Assembly (NCBI GenBank): GCA_038258425.1
Contig: JBBSPV010000014.1
Span: forward strand, 1-64,000
Direction: 5' to 3'
From: DATLGB01 sp038258425
GTDB taxonomy: Bacteria > Actinomycetota > Thermoleophilia > Solirubrobacterales > Solirubrobacteraceae
Length of the DNA stretch: 64,000 nucleotides
A program made the translations under genes and the position numbers. Below, piece after piece: positions 31,584 through 38,706 of the stretch. The notes beneath the pieces were generated by a model, which was not told the DNA's origin, did no database searches, and saw nothing but the letters and a program-made list of their open reading frames with translations. The stretch's first letter is position 1; every line of letters starts with the position of its first letter.

Positions 31584-31956
31584 AACACCCTCCGCGCCGG
31601 CGCTGACCGAGCGCGAGAAGGGACTCATCGCCGGGCTCCTCATCGCCGAGGGGTCCTTCGGGGGCGACGGCCGGCAGCCGCAGCTGACCCTGCGCATGCA
31701 CGTACGCCATGAGCAGCTGCTGCGTTGGCTCGTCGAGCGCTTCCCGCGGACGAAGCTCTACGGGCCCTACGAGCACGCCGACCGCAGCTACTTCCAGTGG
31801 ATGGCGCGCGGGCGGGCGCTCGTGCTCGACGTCCTCCCAGTGCTCGAGGAGGTCGACGTCGAGGCGCTCGACGCCCACGCGGCACAGCGCATCGGCCGGA
31901 TGCGCGAGCGCTACGCCGACTCGATCGCCCGGCTGGAGCGGCTGCGTCAGGGGTGA
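31558..31956 (+). CDS. Single-motif LAGLIDADG-like protein
   Basis: The 132-residue protein has EKGLIAGLLIAEGSFGGDG (about 21-39), a match to the LAGLIDADG core (GLIxAEGSF), followed by beta-rich LTLRMHVRHEQLLRWLVE and GPYEHADRSYFQWMARG, the domain's usual continuation. Single-motif proteins work as dimers. There is no intron or intein here, so it could be a domesticated DNA-binding protein like WhiA/DUF-type LAGLIDADG regulators. The ATG lies 26 bp inside the ddl-like gene and no SD is seen; a GTG at 31567 is an alternative. Confidence 0.7.
   Translation: MFHVLSPGETPSAPALTEREKGLIAGLLIAEGSFGGDGRQPQLTLRMHVRHEQLLRWLVERFPRTKLYGPYEHADRSYFQWMARGRALVLDVLPVLEEVDVEALDAHAAQRIGRMRERYADSIARLERLRQG
31559..31587. 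promoter_or_regulatory. Split parS-like inverted repeat
   Basis: TGTTTCAC (31559-31566) and GTGAAACA (31580-31587) are the exact halves of the universal parS site TGTTTCACGTGAAACA, here separated by 13 bp. The left arm continues CGTG like a real parS. The site is about 3 kb from parB and about 7 kb from dnaA. Binding by ParB is inference. Confidence 0.45.
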
Positions 31957-32732
31957 GGTCGGCCGCGGCCGGGGGCGAGCGCCGCCAGCGCGGCGGCGTG
32001 GAGGTGACCGTTGCTCGCGAGCGCGTGGCGGCTGTCGAGCGTGTCGCGGCCGTCCAGATCGCTGAAGCGCCCACCCGCCTCCTCCACGATCACCCGAGCG
32101 GGAGCGAAGTCCCACGGCTCGCCGCCGACGCTCAGGCCGACGTCACTGCGGCCCTCGGCAACGTCGAGGAAGGCGTCCCCCGCACCGGACGCCACGCACC
32201 CGCAGACGGCGGCGAGGCTCGCCACCGGATGGCCGGCCTCGCCGCGCGCGAGCGCAGCGGACCAGTCGTCGTGCACCGTCGCCCGGCGCAGCACCGAGGT
32301 GGTCGACACCCGCAGGCGACGGCCGTCGAGGAAGGCACCGTGGCCGCGTGCCGCCCACCAGCGCCGCCCGAGCGCCGGCGCGCTCACGACGCCGACCACG
32401 ACCTCCCGCCCCCGCACGAGCGCGAGTTGCACGTACCACTCCGGCCGGCCAGCGACGAAGTGGTTCGTGCGGTCGATCGGGTCGAGGAGCCATCGGGAGG
32501 CCGACTCCCCGCTGGGCCCTTCCTCCTCGCCGAGGATGGCGTGCTGCGGACGGACCTCGGCGAGGCGTTCGCGCCACGCCCGCTCAACGGCCCGGTCGGC
32601 GTCCGTCACGAGGCTGCCGTCGGCCTTCGTCTCGACGGCGAGGTCCGCGGCCCGAAAGCGCCGCATGGCGTGCGCGCCACCCAAATCCACCAGCGCCAGC
32701 GCGAGCCCGAGATCGTCGAGCCCGTCGGCCAC
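31947..32732 (-). CDS. Inositol-monophosphatase family phosphatase, possibly histidinol-phosphatase
   Basis: Mg-dependent phosphatase. The 261-residue protein has KADGSLVTDADRAVE (about 37-51), ILGEEEGPSG (metal Glu), WLLDPIDRTNHFVAGRPEW (the DPIDGT motif with R in place of G) and GEPWDFAPARVIVEEAGG (WDxAxxxxIxxEAGG). The R for G substitution and the NHFVAGRPEW stretch resemble HisN-type histidinol-phosphatases, but IMP phosphatase cannot be excluded. It overlaps the convergent LAGLIDADG gene by 10 bp and starts at a GTG three bases after the nuclease gene. Confidence 0.87.
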   Translation of the reverse strand: MADGLDDLGLALALVDLGGAHAMRRFRAADLAVETKADGSLVTDADRAVERAWRERLAEVRPQHAILGEEEGPSGESASRWLLDPIDRTNHFVAGRPEWYVQLALVRGREVVVGVVSAPALGRRWWAARGHGAFLDGRRLRVSTTSVLRRATVHDDWSAALARGEAGHPVASLAAVCGCVASGAGDAFLDVAEGRSDVGLSVGGEPWDFAPARVIVEEAGGRFSDLDGRDTLDSRHALASNGHLHAAALAALAPGRGRPHP

Positions 32733-32735
32733 GGC

Positions 32736-33221
32736 TCACTCGCCCCGGAAGTCCTCCGGGGTCACGTCGTCGAGGAACTCCTTGAACTTGTTCACGACGT
32801 CCTCCTGGTCCTCGACCTCGTGCTCGAACTCGATCGCCGACTCGGCGATGACGTCCTCGGCGGCGAAGATCGGCGCCCCGGCGCGCACCGCCAGCGCGAG
32901 CGCATCGCTCGGACGCGAGTCGATCTCGACGTCACGGCCGGCCACGGACAGCGTGATCGTCGCGTAGAACGTGTTCTCGCGCAGCTCAGTCACCGAGACC
33001 TTCGCGCACGAGGCCTCGATCTCCCCGAGCATCTCGAAGAGCAGGTCGTGCGTCATCGGGCGCGGGGTGGTGGCGCCCTGGAGCTTCATGAGGATCGCCG
33101 CCGCTTCGGGATGGCCGATCCAGATGGGCAGGAACTTGTTGGTGTCGACGGCCTTGAGCAGCACGATCGGCTGCTTGCCCACCATGTCGAAGCTCACGCC
33201 GTAGATGACCATCTCCTGCAA
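32736..33221 (-). CDS. Bifunctional nuclease family protein (DUF151)
   Basis: Members have DNase/RNase activity in plants and bacteria, but the bacterial role is unclear. The 161-residue protein starts MQEMVIYGVSFDMVG and has PIVLLKAVDTNKFLPIWIGHPEA, RPMTHDLLFEMLGEI and IDSRPSDALALAVRAGAPIF, the three typical blocks, then an acidic tail. The TTG at 33221 is chosen because AGGAG lies 6 nt upstream, whereas the ATG at 33212 is almost on top of another purine run. Confidence 0.9.
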   Translation of the reverse strand: MQEMVIYGVSFDMVGKQPIVLLKAVDTNKFLPIWIGHPEAAAILMKLQGATTPRPMTHDLLFEMLGEIEASCAKVSVTELRENTFYATITLSVAGRDVEIDSRPSDALALAVRAGAPIFAAEDVIAESAIEFEHEVEDQEDVVNKFKEFLDDVTPEDFRGE

Positions 33222-33256
33222 GAAACGCTCCTGGTGCAGCCGGGGACCGAGGCGCC

Positions 33257-33262
33257 AGCATA
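33257..33262 (-). promoter_or_regulatory. -10 box for the nuclease operon (TATGCT)
   Basis: TATGCT on the minus strand, about 35 nt before the TTG start. Confidence 0.45.
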
Positions 33263-33301
33263 GTCCTCGCCGGGCGCGCGGCCGGGGCTCCGGGCGCCCG
33301 G

Positions 33302-33660
33302 TCAGCGCTTGGTCGCCTTGAAGCTCCGGGCGCCGCTGCACGGGGGCAGGCTCAGGTCGACCTTGCCGTTCGTCACCTTGCCGTGGCGCGGACGGCGGCA
33401 CACGATCGTCGTGGTCTGGACACCTTGGAGACGGCCAGCAAACCGACCGTCAGGCGCAACCTCGACGCGCTTGACGATCGTGGACGAGACGGCGATGTAC
33501 TTGTCCGAGACGCTGACGCCGCCGCTGCAGTAGGTGACGACCGCGCCCGGAAGTTCGGCAGCTCCCGGCCCCGGCCGGCGACCTCGAAGGTCAGCTTGGA
33601 CTTGCCCGCACCCACGTAGGCACGGTCGTCGCGCGTCCTCCTGGATGAGATGGACGCGGA
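33302..33660 (-). pseudogene. Frameshifted remnant of a small secreted protein
   Basis: The 3' part reads VVTYCSGGVSVSDKYIAV and continues to GKVDLSLPPCSGARSFKATKR (stop at 33302). About 33550 the sense of the protein moves to another minus frame with YVGAGKSKLTFEVAGRGREL and PNFRA. Joined, they look like one extracellular beta protein with paired cysteines, broken by an indel within TTCCGGGCGCGGTCGTC. The 5' end and signal peptide are not found. No enzyme function is suggested. Confidence 0.55.
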
Positions 33661-33695
33661 CGTTCGCCCCGAGCGCCTGAGGACCGCGTAGCGCC

Positions 33696-33920
33696 TGATG
33701 GCCGAGGCCGACCAGCGCGATCTGCTGCCACGCATTGCGGTGCCGACCTCGTTGATCTGGGGGGGTCGGGCGCGCGCGCCGCTCACGGTCGCGCGACAGG
33801 TCGAGCAGGCGATCCCGGCCAGGCAGCTCGTCGTCGTCGCCGGTGCGGGTCATCTGCGCAACCTCGAGCGCCCCGGGGCGTTCAACGTCGCCGTCCGCGA
33901 GGTCTGCAGCGCTCACGCGG
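33696..33920 (+). pseudogene. C-terminal fragment of an alpha/beta hydrolase
   Basis: The fragment reads RDLLPRIAVPTSLIWGG, then QAIPARQLVVVAGAGHLRNLERP, and ends VREVCSAH, which is the last ~70 residues of an alpha/beta hydrolase with the catalytic His in GAGH. The catalytic Asp expected after IWGG is lost (GGRARAP instead of GxRDxxxP), and no N-terminal part with a nucleophile elbow exists upstream. It lies next to tRNA-Ile, a common site of insertion and decay. Confidence 0.65.
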
Positions 33921-33935
33921 TGCGTCGAGGGCGAG

Positions 33936-34009
<74 letters not shown>

Positions 34010-34046
34010 GCGCGACCGGCGATGATAGCGCCGCAACAGCGCCCGC

Positions 34047-34937
34047 TCAGCTCGCCGGAGCGCCGGCGATCCGCTCCGCGAGCGCGAGCGCCGCGGCGTG
34101 CGAGCCGAGCGTCAGCGTGACGCGATACCCGTCGCCCTTCGGGGCGACCTGGACGGGCGAGCCGAGGGCTTCGGCGAGGGTGTCGGCGAGCCGGCCCGCC
34201 GCCGCCGCCTGGTCCGGATGCGCGCCGGTGCCCCGTCGCACGCGGATCGGCGCGCCGGCCTCGGCCGCCGCGCGCGCCTCGTCCTCCGTCCGCCGCACGC
34301 TCCAGCCCTCGACCGCCGCACGGCGCGCGAGGCGGCGGCGGATGTCGTGGTCGCCGCAGAGGAGCACGGCCCGGCCGTGCCCGGCGCTGAGCAGGCCCTC
34401 GGCGAGGAGGTCCAGCGCGTCGTCGGGGAGGTCCAGCAGGCGAATGAGGTTCGACACGGCCACGCGCGAGCGGCCGACCCGCCGGCCCACGTCCTCCCGC
34501 GACAGGCCGAGCTCGTCGACGAGCAGGGAGCAGGCGCGCGCCTCCTCGACCGGGTTGAGGTCCTCGCGCGCCATGTTCTCGACGAGCGCGAGCTCGATCG
34601 AGGCGGCGTCGTCGTGCGGGCGCACGACCGCCGGCACGGTCTCGAACCCGGCGAGCCGGGCCGCCCGCCAGCGCCGCTCGCCGGCGATCAGCTCGTACGT
34701 CCCGCCCGGCACCGGCCGCACGAGGATGGGCTGCAGCACGCCGCGCTCGGCCAGCGAGCCGGCGAGCCCGTCGAGCGCCTCGGCGTCGAAGCGCTGCCGC
34801 GGCTGGCTCGGGTTGGGAACGATGAGCTCGACCGGGAGGTGGCGCAGGTCGTCGGCGGTGGCGCCCTCCCCGGGCTCCGTGGTCGGGGTCAGGATCGCCG
34901 CCAGTCCGCGACCCATGCCGCGCGGCCGATCAGCCAC
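34047..34937 (-). CDS. parB: Chromosome-partitioning protein ParB
   Basis: CTP-dependent clamp that loads at parS and spreads. The 296-residue protein begins RPRGMGRGLAAIL, has PNPSQPRQRFD (box I), the CTP-binding motif GERRWRAARLAG (about residue 86-97), ENMAREDLNPVEEA, and an HTH (LSREDVGRRVGRSRVAVSNLIRLL). Family length is normal. It overlaps parA by 8 bp. Confidence 0.97.
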   Translation of the reverse strand: MADRPRGMGRGLAAILTPTTEPGEGATADDLRHLPVELIVPNPSQPRQRFDAEALDGLAGSLAERGVLQPILVRPVPGGTYELIAGERRWRAARLAGFETVPAVVRPHDDAASIELALVENMAREDLNPVEEARACSLLVDELGLSREDVGRRVGRSRVAVSNLIRLLDLPDDALDLLAEGLLSAGHGRAVLLCGDHDIRRRLARRAAVEGWSVRRTEDEARAAAEAGAPIRVRRGTGAHPDQAAAAGRLADTLAEALGSPVQVAPKGDGYRVTLTLGSHAAALALAERIAGAPAS

Positions 34938-35685
34938 GTGCCGCCACCTCCTTGGCCAGCTCGAAGTACGCCTCCGACCCGGCGCAGTGCGGATCGTGGT
35001 GGATGACCGCCTTGCCGTAGCTCGGTGCCTCGCCGAGCCGGACGTTGCGCGGGATGACGGTGTCGAAGACGAGCGAGGGAAAGTGCCGGCGCACCTCCTG
35101 CTCGACGTCCTGGGCGAGCCGGGTGCGCGGATCGTGCATGGTCAGGAGCATGCCCGCCACGGTCAGCCGCGGATTGAGCTCGCGCTGGACGAGCCCGAGC
35201 GTGTCCAGCAGGCCCGCCAGTCCCTCCAGCGCGAAGTACTCGGCCTGCACCGGCACGATCACCCGGTCGGCCGCGACGAGTGCGTTGACGGTCAGCGGCC
35301 CGAGCGACGGCGGGCAGTCGAGCAGCACGTAGTCGAAGGTCTCGCGGACCGGCGCCAGCGCCTCGCGCAGCCGCCCCTCCGAGCCGGCGAGGCGCGGCAG
35401 CTCCATGGTCGCTCCCGCGAGGTCGGGCGTCGAGACCAGCAGGAACAGGTTGGCGACGTCCGTCGGGCGCACCGCCTCGGATGCGGGGACCTCACCGCCC
35501 AGCACGTCGTAGAGGCCGGGAGCGGACCGCTCGCCGCCCAGGCCGGTGGTCGCGTTGCCCTGCGGATCGACGTCCACGACCAGCGTCCGGTAGCCGGCCT
35601 CGGCGATGCAGGCGGCGACGTTGACGGCGGTCGTGGTCTTCCCGACCCCGCCCTTCTGGTTCGCGATGGCGTAGACGGTGCTCAT
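34930..35685 (-). CDS. parA: Chromosome-partitioning ATPase ParA (Soj)
   Basis: Deviant Walker ATPase that moves ParB-parS complexes. The 251-residue protein starts MSTVYAIANQKGGVGKTTTAVN with the deviant Walker A KGGVGKT, then VVDVDPQGNATTGLG, FDYVLLDCPPSLGPLTVNAL (Walker B) and PRNVRLGEAPSYGK. No N-terminal DNA-binding domain, as expected for chromosomal ParA. A TAACTT -10 box ends 10 nt before the ATG. The 58-bp spacer from rsmG also keeps an open frame that ends on this ATG (ATGA). Confidence 0.97.
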   Translation of the reverse strand: MSTVYAIANQKGGVGKTTTAVNVAACIAEAGYRTLVVDVDPQGNATTGLGGERSAPGLYDVLGGEVPASEAVRPTDVANLFLLVSTPDLAGATMELPRLAGSEGRLREALAPVRETFDYVLLDCPPSLGPLTVNALVAADRVIVPVQAEYFALEGLAGLLDTLGLVQRELNPRLTVAGMLLTMHDPRTRLAQDVEQEVRRHFPSLVFDTVIPRNVRLGEAPSYGKAVIHHDPHCAGSEAYFELAKEVAARG

Positions 35686-35695
35686 GCGGCGTCCG

Positions 35696-35701
35696 AAGTT
35701 A
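35696..35701 (-). promoter_or_regulatory. -10 box for parAB (TAACTT)
   Basis: TAACTT on the minus strand, 10 nt before the parA ATG, no SD. Confidence 0.4.
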
Positions 35702-35743
35702 CCGCCCGGTCCGGCGGATTCGGCCCCGAACCGTGCTTCGCCG

Positions 35744-36418
35744 TCAGCGCCCCGGGTCCTGCCGAGCGCCCAGGGGCCGCTTGAGCGCCATCCCCGGCCG
35801 TCGCGGGAATCCGGCGGGCAGCTCCCCCGTGCGGCGGAAGACCCACAGCGTGCGCCGGCGGGACCCCGGATAGGGCTCCACCTCGAGGATCTCGGGGTCG
35901 GCGAGCCCGAGCACGGCCGCGGCCGCCCGGCCGTCCGCCGCCTCCATCGGGCCGACCTCCCCCTTGAAGCACACGAGCGCGCCGCCGGGGCGCAGGAGGG
36001 GCGCGGCGTACTCGCACAGCACGGGCAGGGCGGCCAGGGCGCGGGCCGTGATCGCGTCACAGGCCTCGCGGCCGTCCGCCCACGCCTCGGCCCGCGTCCA
36101 CACCGCCGACGCGTTGGCGATCCCGCAGCGCTGCGCCACCCCCGCGATCCACGCGGCCTTGCGACGCACGGACTCCACGAGCACCACACGGCACGCCGGC
36201 AGGGCGGTCGCGAGCACGAGGCCCGGGACCCCGGCCCCCGCCCCGAGGTCGGCGAGGCACGCGGCGCCGGCCACCTCCGGCACGTGCAGCGCGCTGAGCG
36301 AGTCCGCGACGTGCACGTCGGCGACCGCCTCGGCCGCGACCGTCGTGGGCGCTCCCGGTTCCGCCAGCGCGGCGGTGAGGCACGTGAGCGCCGCCTCCGG
36401 CGGCCGCCCCGCGGCCAC
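35744..36418 (-). CDS. rsmG: 16S rRNA (guanine527-N7)-methyltransferase
   Basis: Methylates G527 in the 530 loop of 16S rRNA. The 224-residue protein has HVADSLSALHV (about 36-46), the SAM motif LADLGAGAGVPGLVLATALP, VVLVESVRRKAAWIAGVAQ, and ITARALAALPVLCEYAAPLLRPGG, all standard for GidB/RsmG. It starts at GTG five bases after khpB and sits in its usual place in the rpmH-parB block. Confidence 0.95.
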   Translation of the reverse strand: MAAGRPPEAALTCLTAALAEPGAPTTVAAEAVADVHVADSLSALHVPEVAGAACLADLGAGAGVPGLVLATALPACRVVLVESVRRKAAWIAGVAQRCGIANASAVWTRAEAWADGREACDAITARALAALPVLCEYAAPLLRPGGALVCFKGEVGPMEAADGRAAAAVLGLADPEILEVEPYPGSRRRTLWVFRRTGELPAGFPRRPGMALKRPLGARQDPGR

Positions 36419-36423
36419 GGCCG

Positions 36424-36882
36424 TCAGTCGGCCGGACCGACGACGAGGTGGCGGTCGGGCTCGGTGCCCTCCGACCAGGTCTCCACGCCGCCACGCTCCT
36501 TGAGGTGCTCATGCACGACCTTGCGCTCGATCGCGCTCATGGCGTCGAGCGCGACGCTCTCGCCCGTGCGCTCGGCCCGCTCCGCGGCCTCCTCGGCCTG
36601 GCGCTGGAGGATCAGCCGGCGGCGCTCCCGGTAGCCGGCGGCGTCGACGTTGACGCGGGGGCCGGAGGCCGACCCCCCGCCCGCGACCTTGAAGGCCAGG
36701 TGCTGGACCGCGTCGATCGTCGCGCCGTGGCGACCGATGAAGGCGCCGAGGTCGTCGCCCTCCACCCGCACCTCGATCTCCCCGTCGACCGTCTCGACCT
36801 CGACGTCCGCGTCGAGGTCGAGCGCGTCCGCGATCTCCTCGAGCAGGTCGCGGACGCGGTCCTCCGCAGTGCTCTCGGTCAT
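36424..36882 (-). CDS. khpB: RNA-binding protein KhpB/Jag (KH and R3H domains)
   Basis: RNA-binding regulator linked to cell elongation. The 152-residue protein has a KH domain (VRVEGDDLGAFIGRHGATIDAVQ, about 44-66, with GxxG as GRHG) and an R3H domain (SAIERKVVHEHLKERGGVETWSEG). The Jag_N domain present in firmicute homologues is absent; the protein begins directly before the KH domain. It overlaps yidC by ATGA. Confidence 0.93.
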   Translation of the reverse strand: MTESTAEDRVRDLLEEIADALDLDADVEVETVDGEIEVRVEGDDLGAFIGRHGATIDAVQHLAFKVAGGGSASGPRVNVDAAGYRERRRLILQRQAEEAAERAERTGESVALDAMSAIERKVVHEHLKERGGVETWSEGTEPDRHLVVGPAD

Positions 36883-37772
36883 CGGCGGCGGCCCGTCTTC
36901 TTCTTCTTCTTGCGCGGCGGGGCCGGCGGGGCGGCCGTGGTGCGGCCACCCTTCGGGTTGGCCACGGTCGCGGTCGCCGGCGACGCGGCCGGCTCGCGCA
37001 TCTGCTTGATCTGCTCGAACAGCCCTGGCTGCGGTGGGGCGTCGGGATCGGGTGGTGGTCGCAGCGGTCCGAGCCGGCGGCGGACGATGAGCTGCTGGAC
37101 GATCGTCCACACGTTCGTCGTCACCCAGTACAGGAGTAGACCGGCCGGGAACTGCCACACGAACGCGACGAAGAACAGCGGCAGGGCGTACATGATGTAC
37201 TTCTGGTTCTTGTCGGCGCTGACCGTCGACATCGCCGTGGAGAGCAGCTGCGAGCCCACGTAGAGCACGAGCAGCGTGATCAGCACGGCCCCCGTGGCCC
37301 GCTCCGTGAGGTTCGGGATGAAGAGGAACTGTGCCGGCCCGCCGGCCGGGCACGGGACCGGGGTCTCGCGCGACGCCGGGTTGACCGACGGGCAGATGTC
37401 GTAGAGCAGGTCGTGGCGCAGCATGTAGAACAGCGAGATGAACACCGGGATCTGGGCGATCATCGGCAGGCAGGAGGCCAGGGGGTTGATCTGGTTCTCC
37501 TTGTAGAACTTCATCATCTCCTGGTTCAGGCGATCGCGGTCGCCCTTGTAGCGCTCCTGGAGCTTCTTGATCTCCGGCTGGTGACGCGCCATGGACTGCA
37601 TGGACTTGAACTGCTTGAGCGTCAGCGGCAGCAGCAGCATCCGGACGATCAGCGTCAGCGCGACGATGGCGAGGCCCCAGCTGAGGCCCACGTCGTCGTG
37701 GAAGAACTTCAGGACGGCCGCGAAGACGTCGATCAGCGGCTGAAGTGGGTTGGCGGCGAAGACGTGCATCAT
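36879..37772 (-). CDS. yidC: Membrane protein insertase YidC/OxaA
   Basis: Inserts and folds inner-membrane proteins. The 297-residue protein has the OxaA core: WGLAIVALTLIVRMLLLPLTL (TM2), a helical hairpin rich in charged residues (KKLQERYKGDRDRLNQEMMKFYKENQINPL), CLPMIAQIPVFISLFYML and FVAFVWQFPAGLLLYWVTTN. The C-terminus is strongly basic (RKKKKKTGRRR), typical of insertases that touch ribosomes directly. The first of two ATGs (37772) overlaps the yidD stop. Confidence 0.96.
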   Translation of the reverse strand: MMHVFAANPLQPLIDVFAAVLKFFHDDVGLSWGLAIVALTLIVRMLLLPLTLKQFKSMQSMARHQPEIKKLQERYKGDRDRLNQEMMKFYKENQINPLASCLPMIAQIPVFISLFYMLRHDLLYDICPSVNPASRETPVPCPAGGPAQFLFIPNLTERATGAVLITLLVLYVGSQLLSTAMSTVSADKNQKYIMYALPLFFVAFVWQFPAGLLLYWVTTNVWTIVQQLIVRRRLGPLRPPPDPDAPPQPGLFEQIKQMREPAASPATATVANPKGGRTTAAPPAPPRKKKKKTGRRR

Positions 37773-38029
37773 GGCTGCGGTCGGGAGGGTGCTGGTGGGC
37801 GGCGGAACAGCGTCTGGGCCTCGGGCGGATCGAACCCGCCGTGGCTCCACGGGTTGCATCGCAACACCCGCCAGACGGCGAGCACGAGCCCGCGCAGTAT
37901 GCCGAAGCGCTCCACCGCCTGCACCGCGTAGGCGGAGCAGGAGGGATGGTACCGGCAGCGCGGTGGGAGCCCGGGGGAGATCCAGCGCGAGTAGAAGCGG
38001 ATCGGCGCGAGCAGGACGGCGCGCAGCAT
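37769..38029 (-). CDS. yidD: Membrane protein insertion efficiency factor YidD
   Basis: Small cytoplasmic factor that helps YidC. The 86-residue protein has APIRFYSRWISPGLPPRCRYHPSCSAYAVQAVERFG with the conserved three cysteines (CRYHPSCSAY) and RVLRCNPWSHGGFDP. It overlaps rnpA (TGATG) and yidC (ATGA). Confidence 0.96.
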   Translation of the reverse strand: MLRAVLLAPIRFYSRWISPGLPPRCRYHPSCSAYAVQAVERFGILRGLVLAVWRVLRCNPWSHGGFDPPEAQTLFRRPPAPSRPQP

Positions 38030-38397
38030 CAGCTGGCCCCGAACTGGTCCACGAGCTCCGCGAGGCTGCGGCGCAGGCCCGCCATGCCCTGGGCCTCGGT
38101 CAGCTCGCTCGCGCCGGGCCGCGCCACCACGACGTAGTCCGCGGCGCCCGAGAGGCGGTCGGCCTCGGCCCAGAACGCCTCGCGCAGGCAGCGCTTCACG
38201 CGTGTGCGCTCGACCGCGCCGCCGACCTTGCGCGAGACGGAGAGCCCGAGCCGCGGGCCGGCCTCGGCGTCCGCCGGCGGCTCCCCCTCGCGCGGGAACG
38301 AATACAGGACGAGGTGGCGGTTGCCCTTGGAGCGGCCCTGGCGGTAGACCCGCTCGAATTCCGCGGACCGCGACAAGCGGCGGCGTCTCGCGGCCAT
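38029..38397 (-). CDS. rnpA: Ribonuclease P protein component
   Basis: Protein cofactor of RNase P in 5' processing of tRNA. The 122-residue basic protein has RLSRSAEFERVYRQGRS, RLGLSVSRKVGGAVERTRVKRCLREAF (the RNR-like motif RxxVKRxxRE) and ADYVVVARPGA. Normal length and standard place between rpmH and yidD. Confidence 0.96.
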   Translation of the reverse strand: MAARRRRLSRSAEFERVYRQGRSKGNRHLVLYSFPREGEPPADAEAGPRLGLSVSRKVGGAVERTRVKRCLREAFWAEADRLSGAADYVVVARPGASELTEAQGMAGLRRSLAELVDQFGAS

Positions 38398-38411
38398 CCG
38401 CGGGGCCCCGG

Positions 38412-38546
38412 CTAGACCGTGAGCCGCTTGCGGCCCTTGTCACGGCGGCGCTTGAGCACCGCTCGGCCGGCGCGCGTGCTCATGCGCTGGCGAAAGCCAT
38501 GGGTACGGGCGCGCTTGCGCTTCTTGGGCTGGTAGGTGCGCTTCAT
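38412..38546 (-). CDS. rpmH: 50S ribosomal protein L34
   Basis: The 44-residue product starts MKRTYQPKKRKRARTHGFRQRM and ends in RRRDKGRKRLTV, the invariant L34 sequence. It is divergent from dnaA across 160 bp. Confidence 0.98.
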   Translation of the reverse strand: MKRTYQPKKRKRARTHGFRQRMSTRAGRAVLKRRRDKGRKRLTV

Positions 38547-38706
38547 GGGTCTCTGCGTTCCCGGTCGCTTCGGAGGGCGACGTGAGGGTAGCGGTGAGCC
38601 GTGCACAGGCCCGCACGGCGTGTGCGCGGCGTGTGCGCGAACAAGCCTCCGCGATTTGCGGGTACGGCGGCCGGCCGGGGTCCGCGCTGCGGTATTGGTG
38701 GGGTCC
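38547..38706. other. rpmH-dnaA spacer with one DnaA-box-like site and an 11-bp tandem repeat
   Basis: This divergent 160-bp spacer carries CCGTGCACA at 38599-38607 (a degenerate DnaA box) and the 11-bp direct repeat GGCGTGTGCGC at 38618-38628 and 38629-38639. There is no A+T-rich unwinding element. The dnaA and rpmH promoters must lie here; no clear -10 box was recognised. Confidence 0.5.

Noticed and set aside
33302..33916. Intact 204-codon minus ORF
   Set aside because: Only its last third has protein-like sequence; the first part is the antisense of the hydrolase remnant, so I treat it as a pseudogene.
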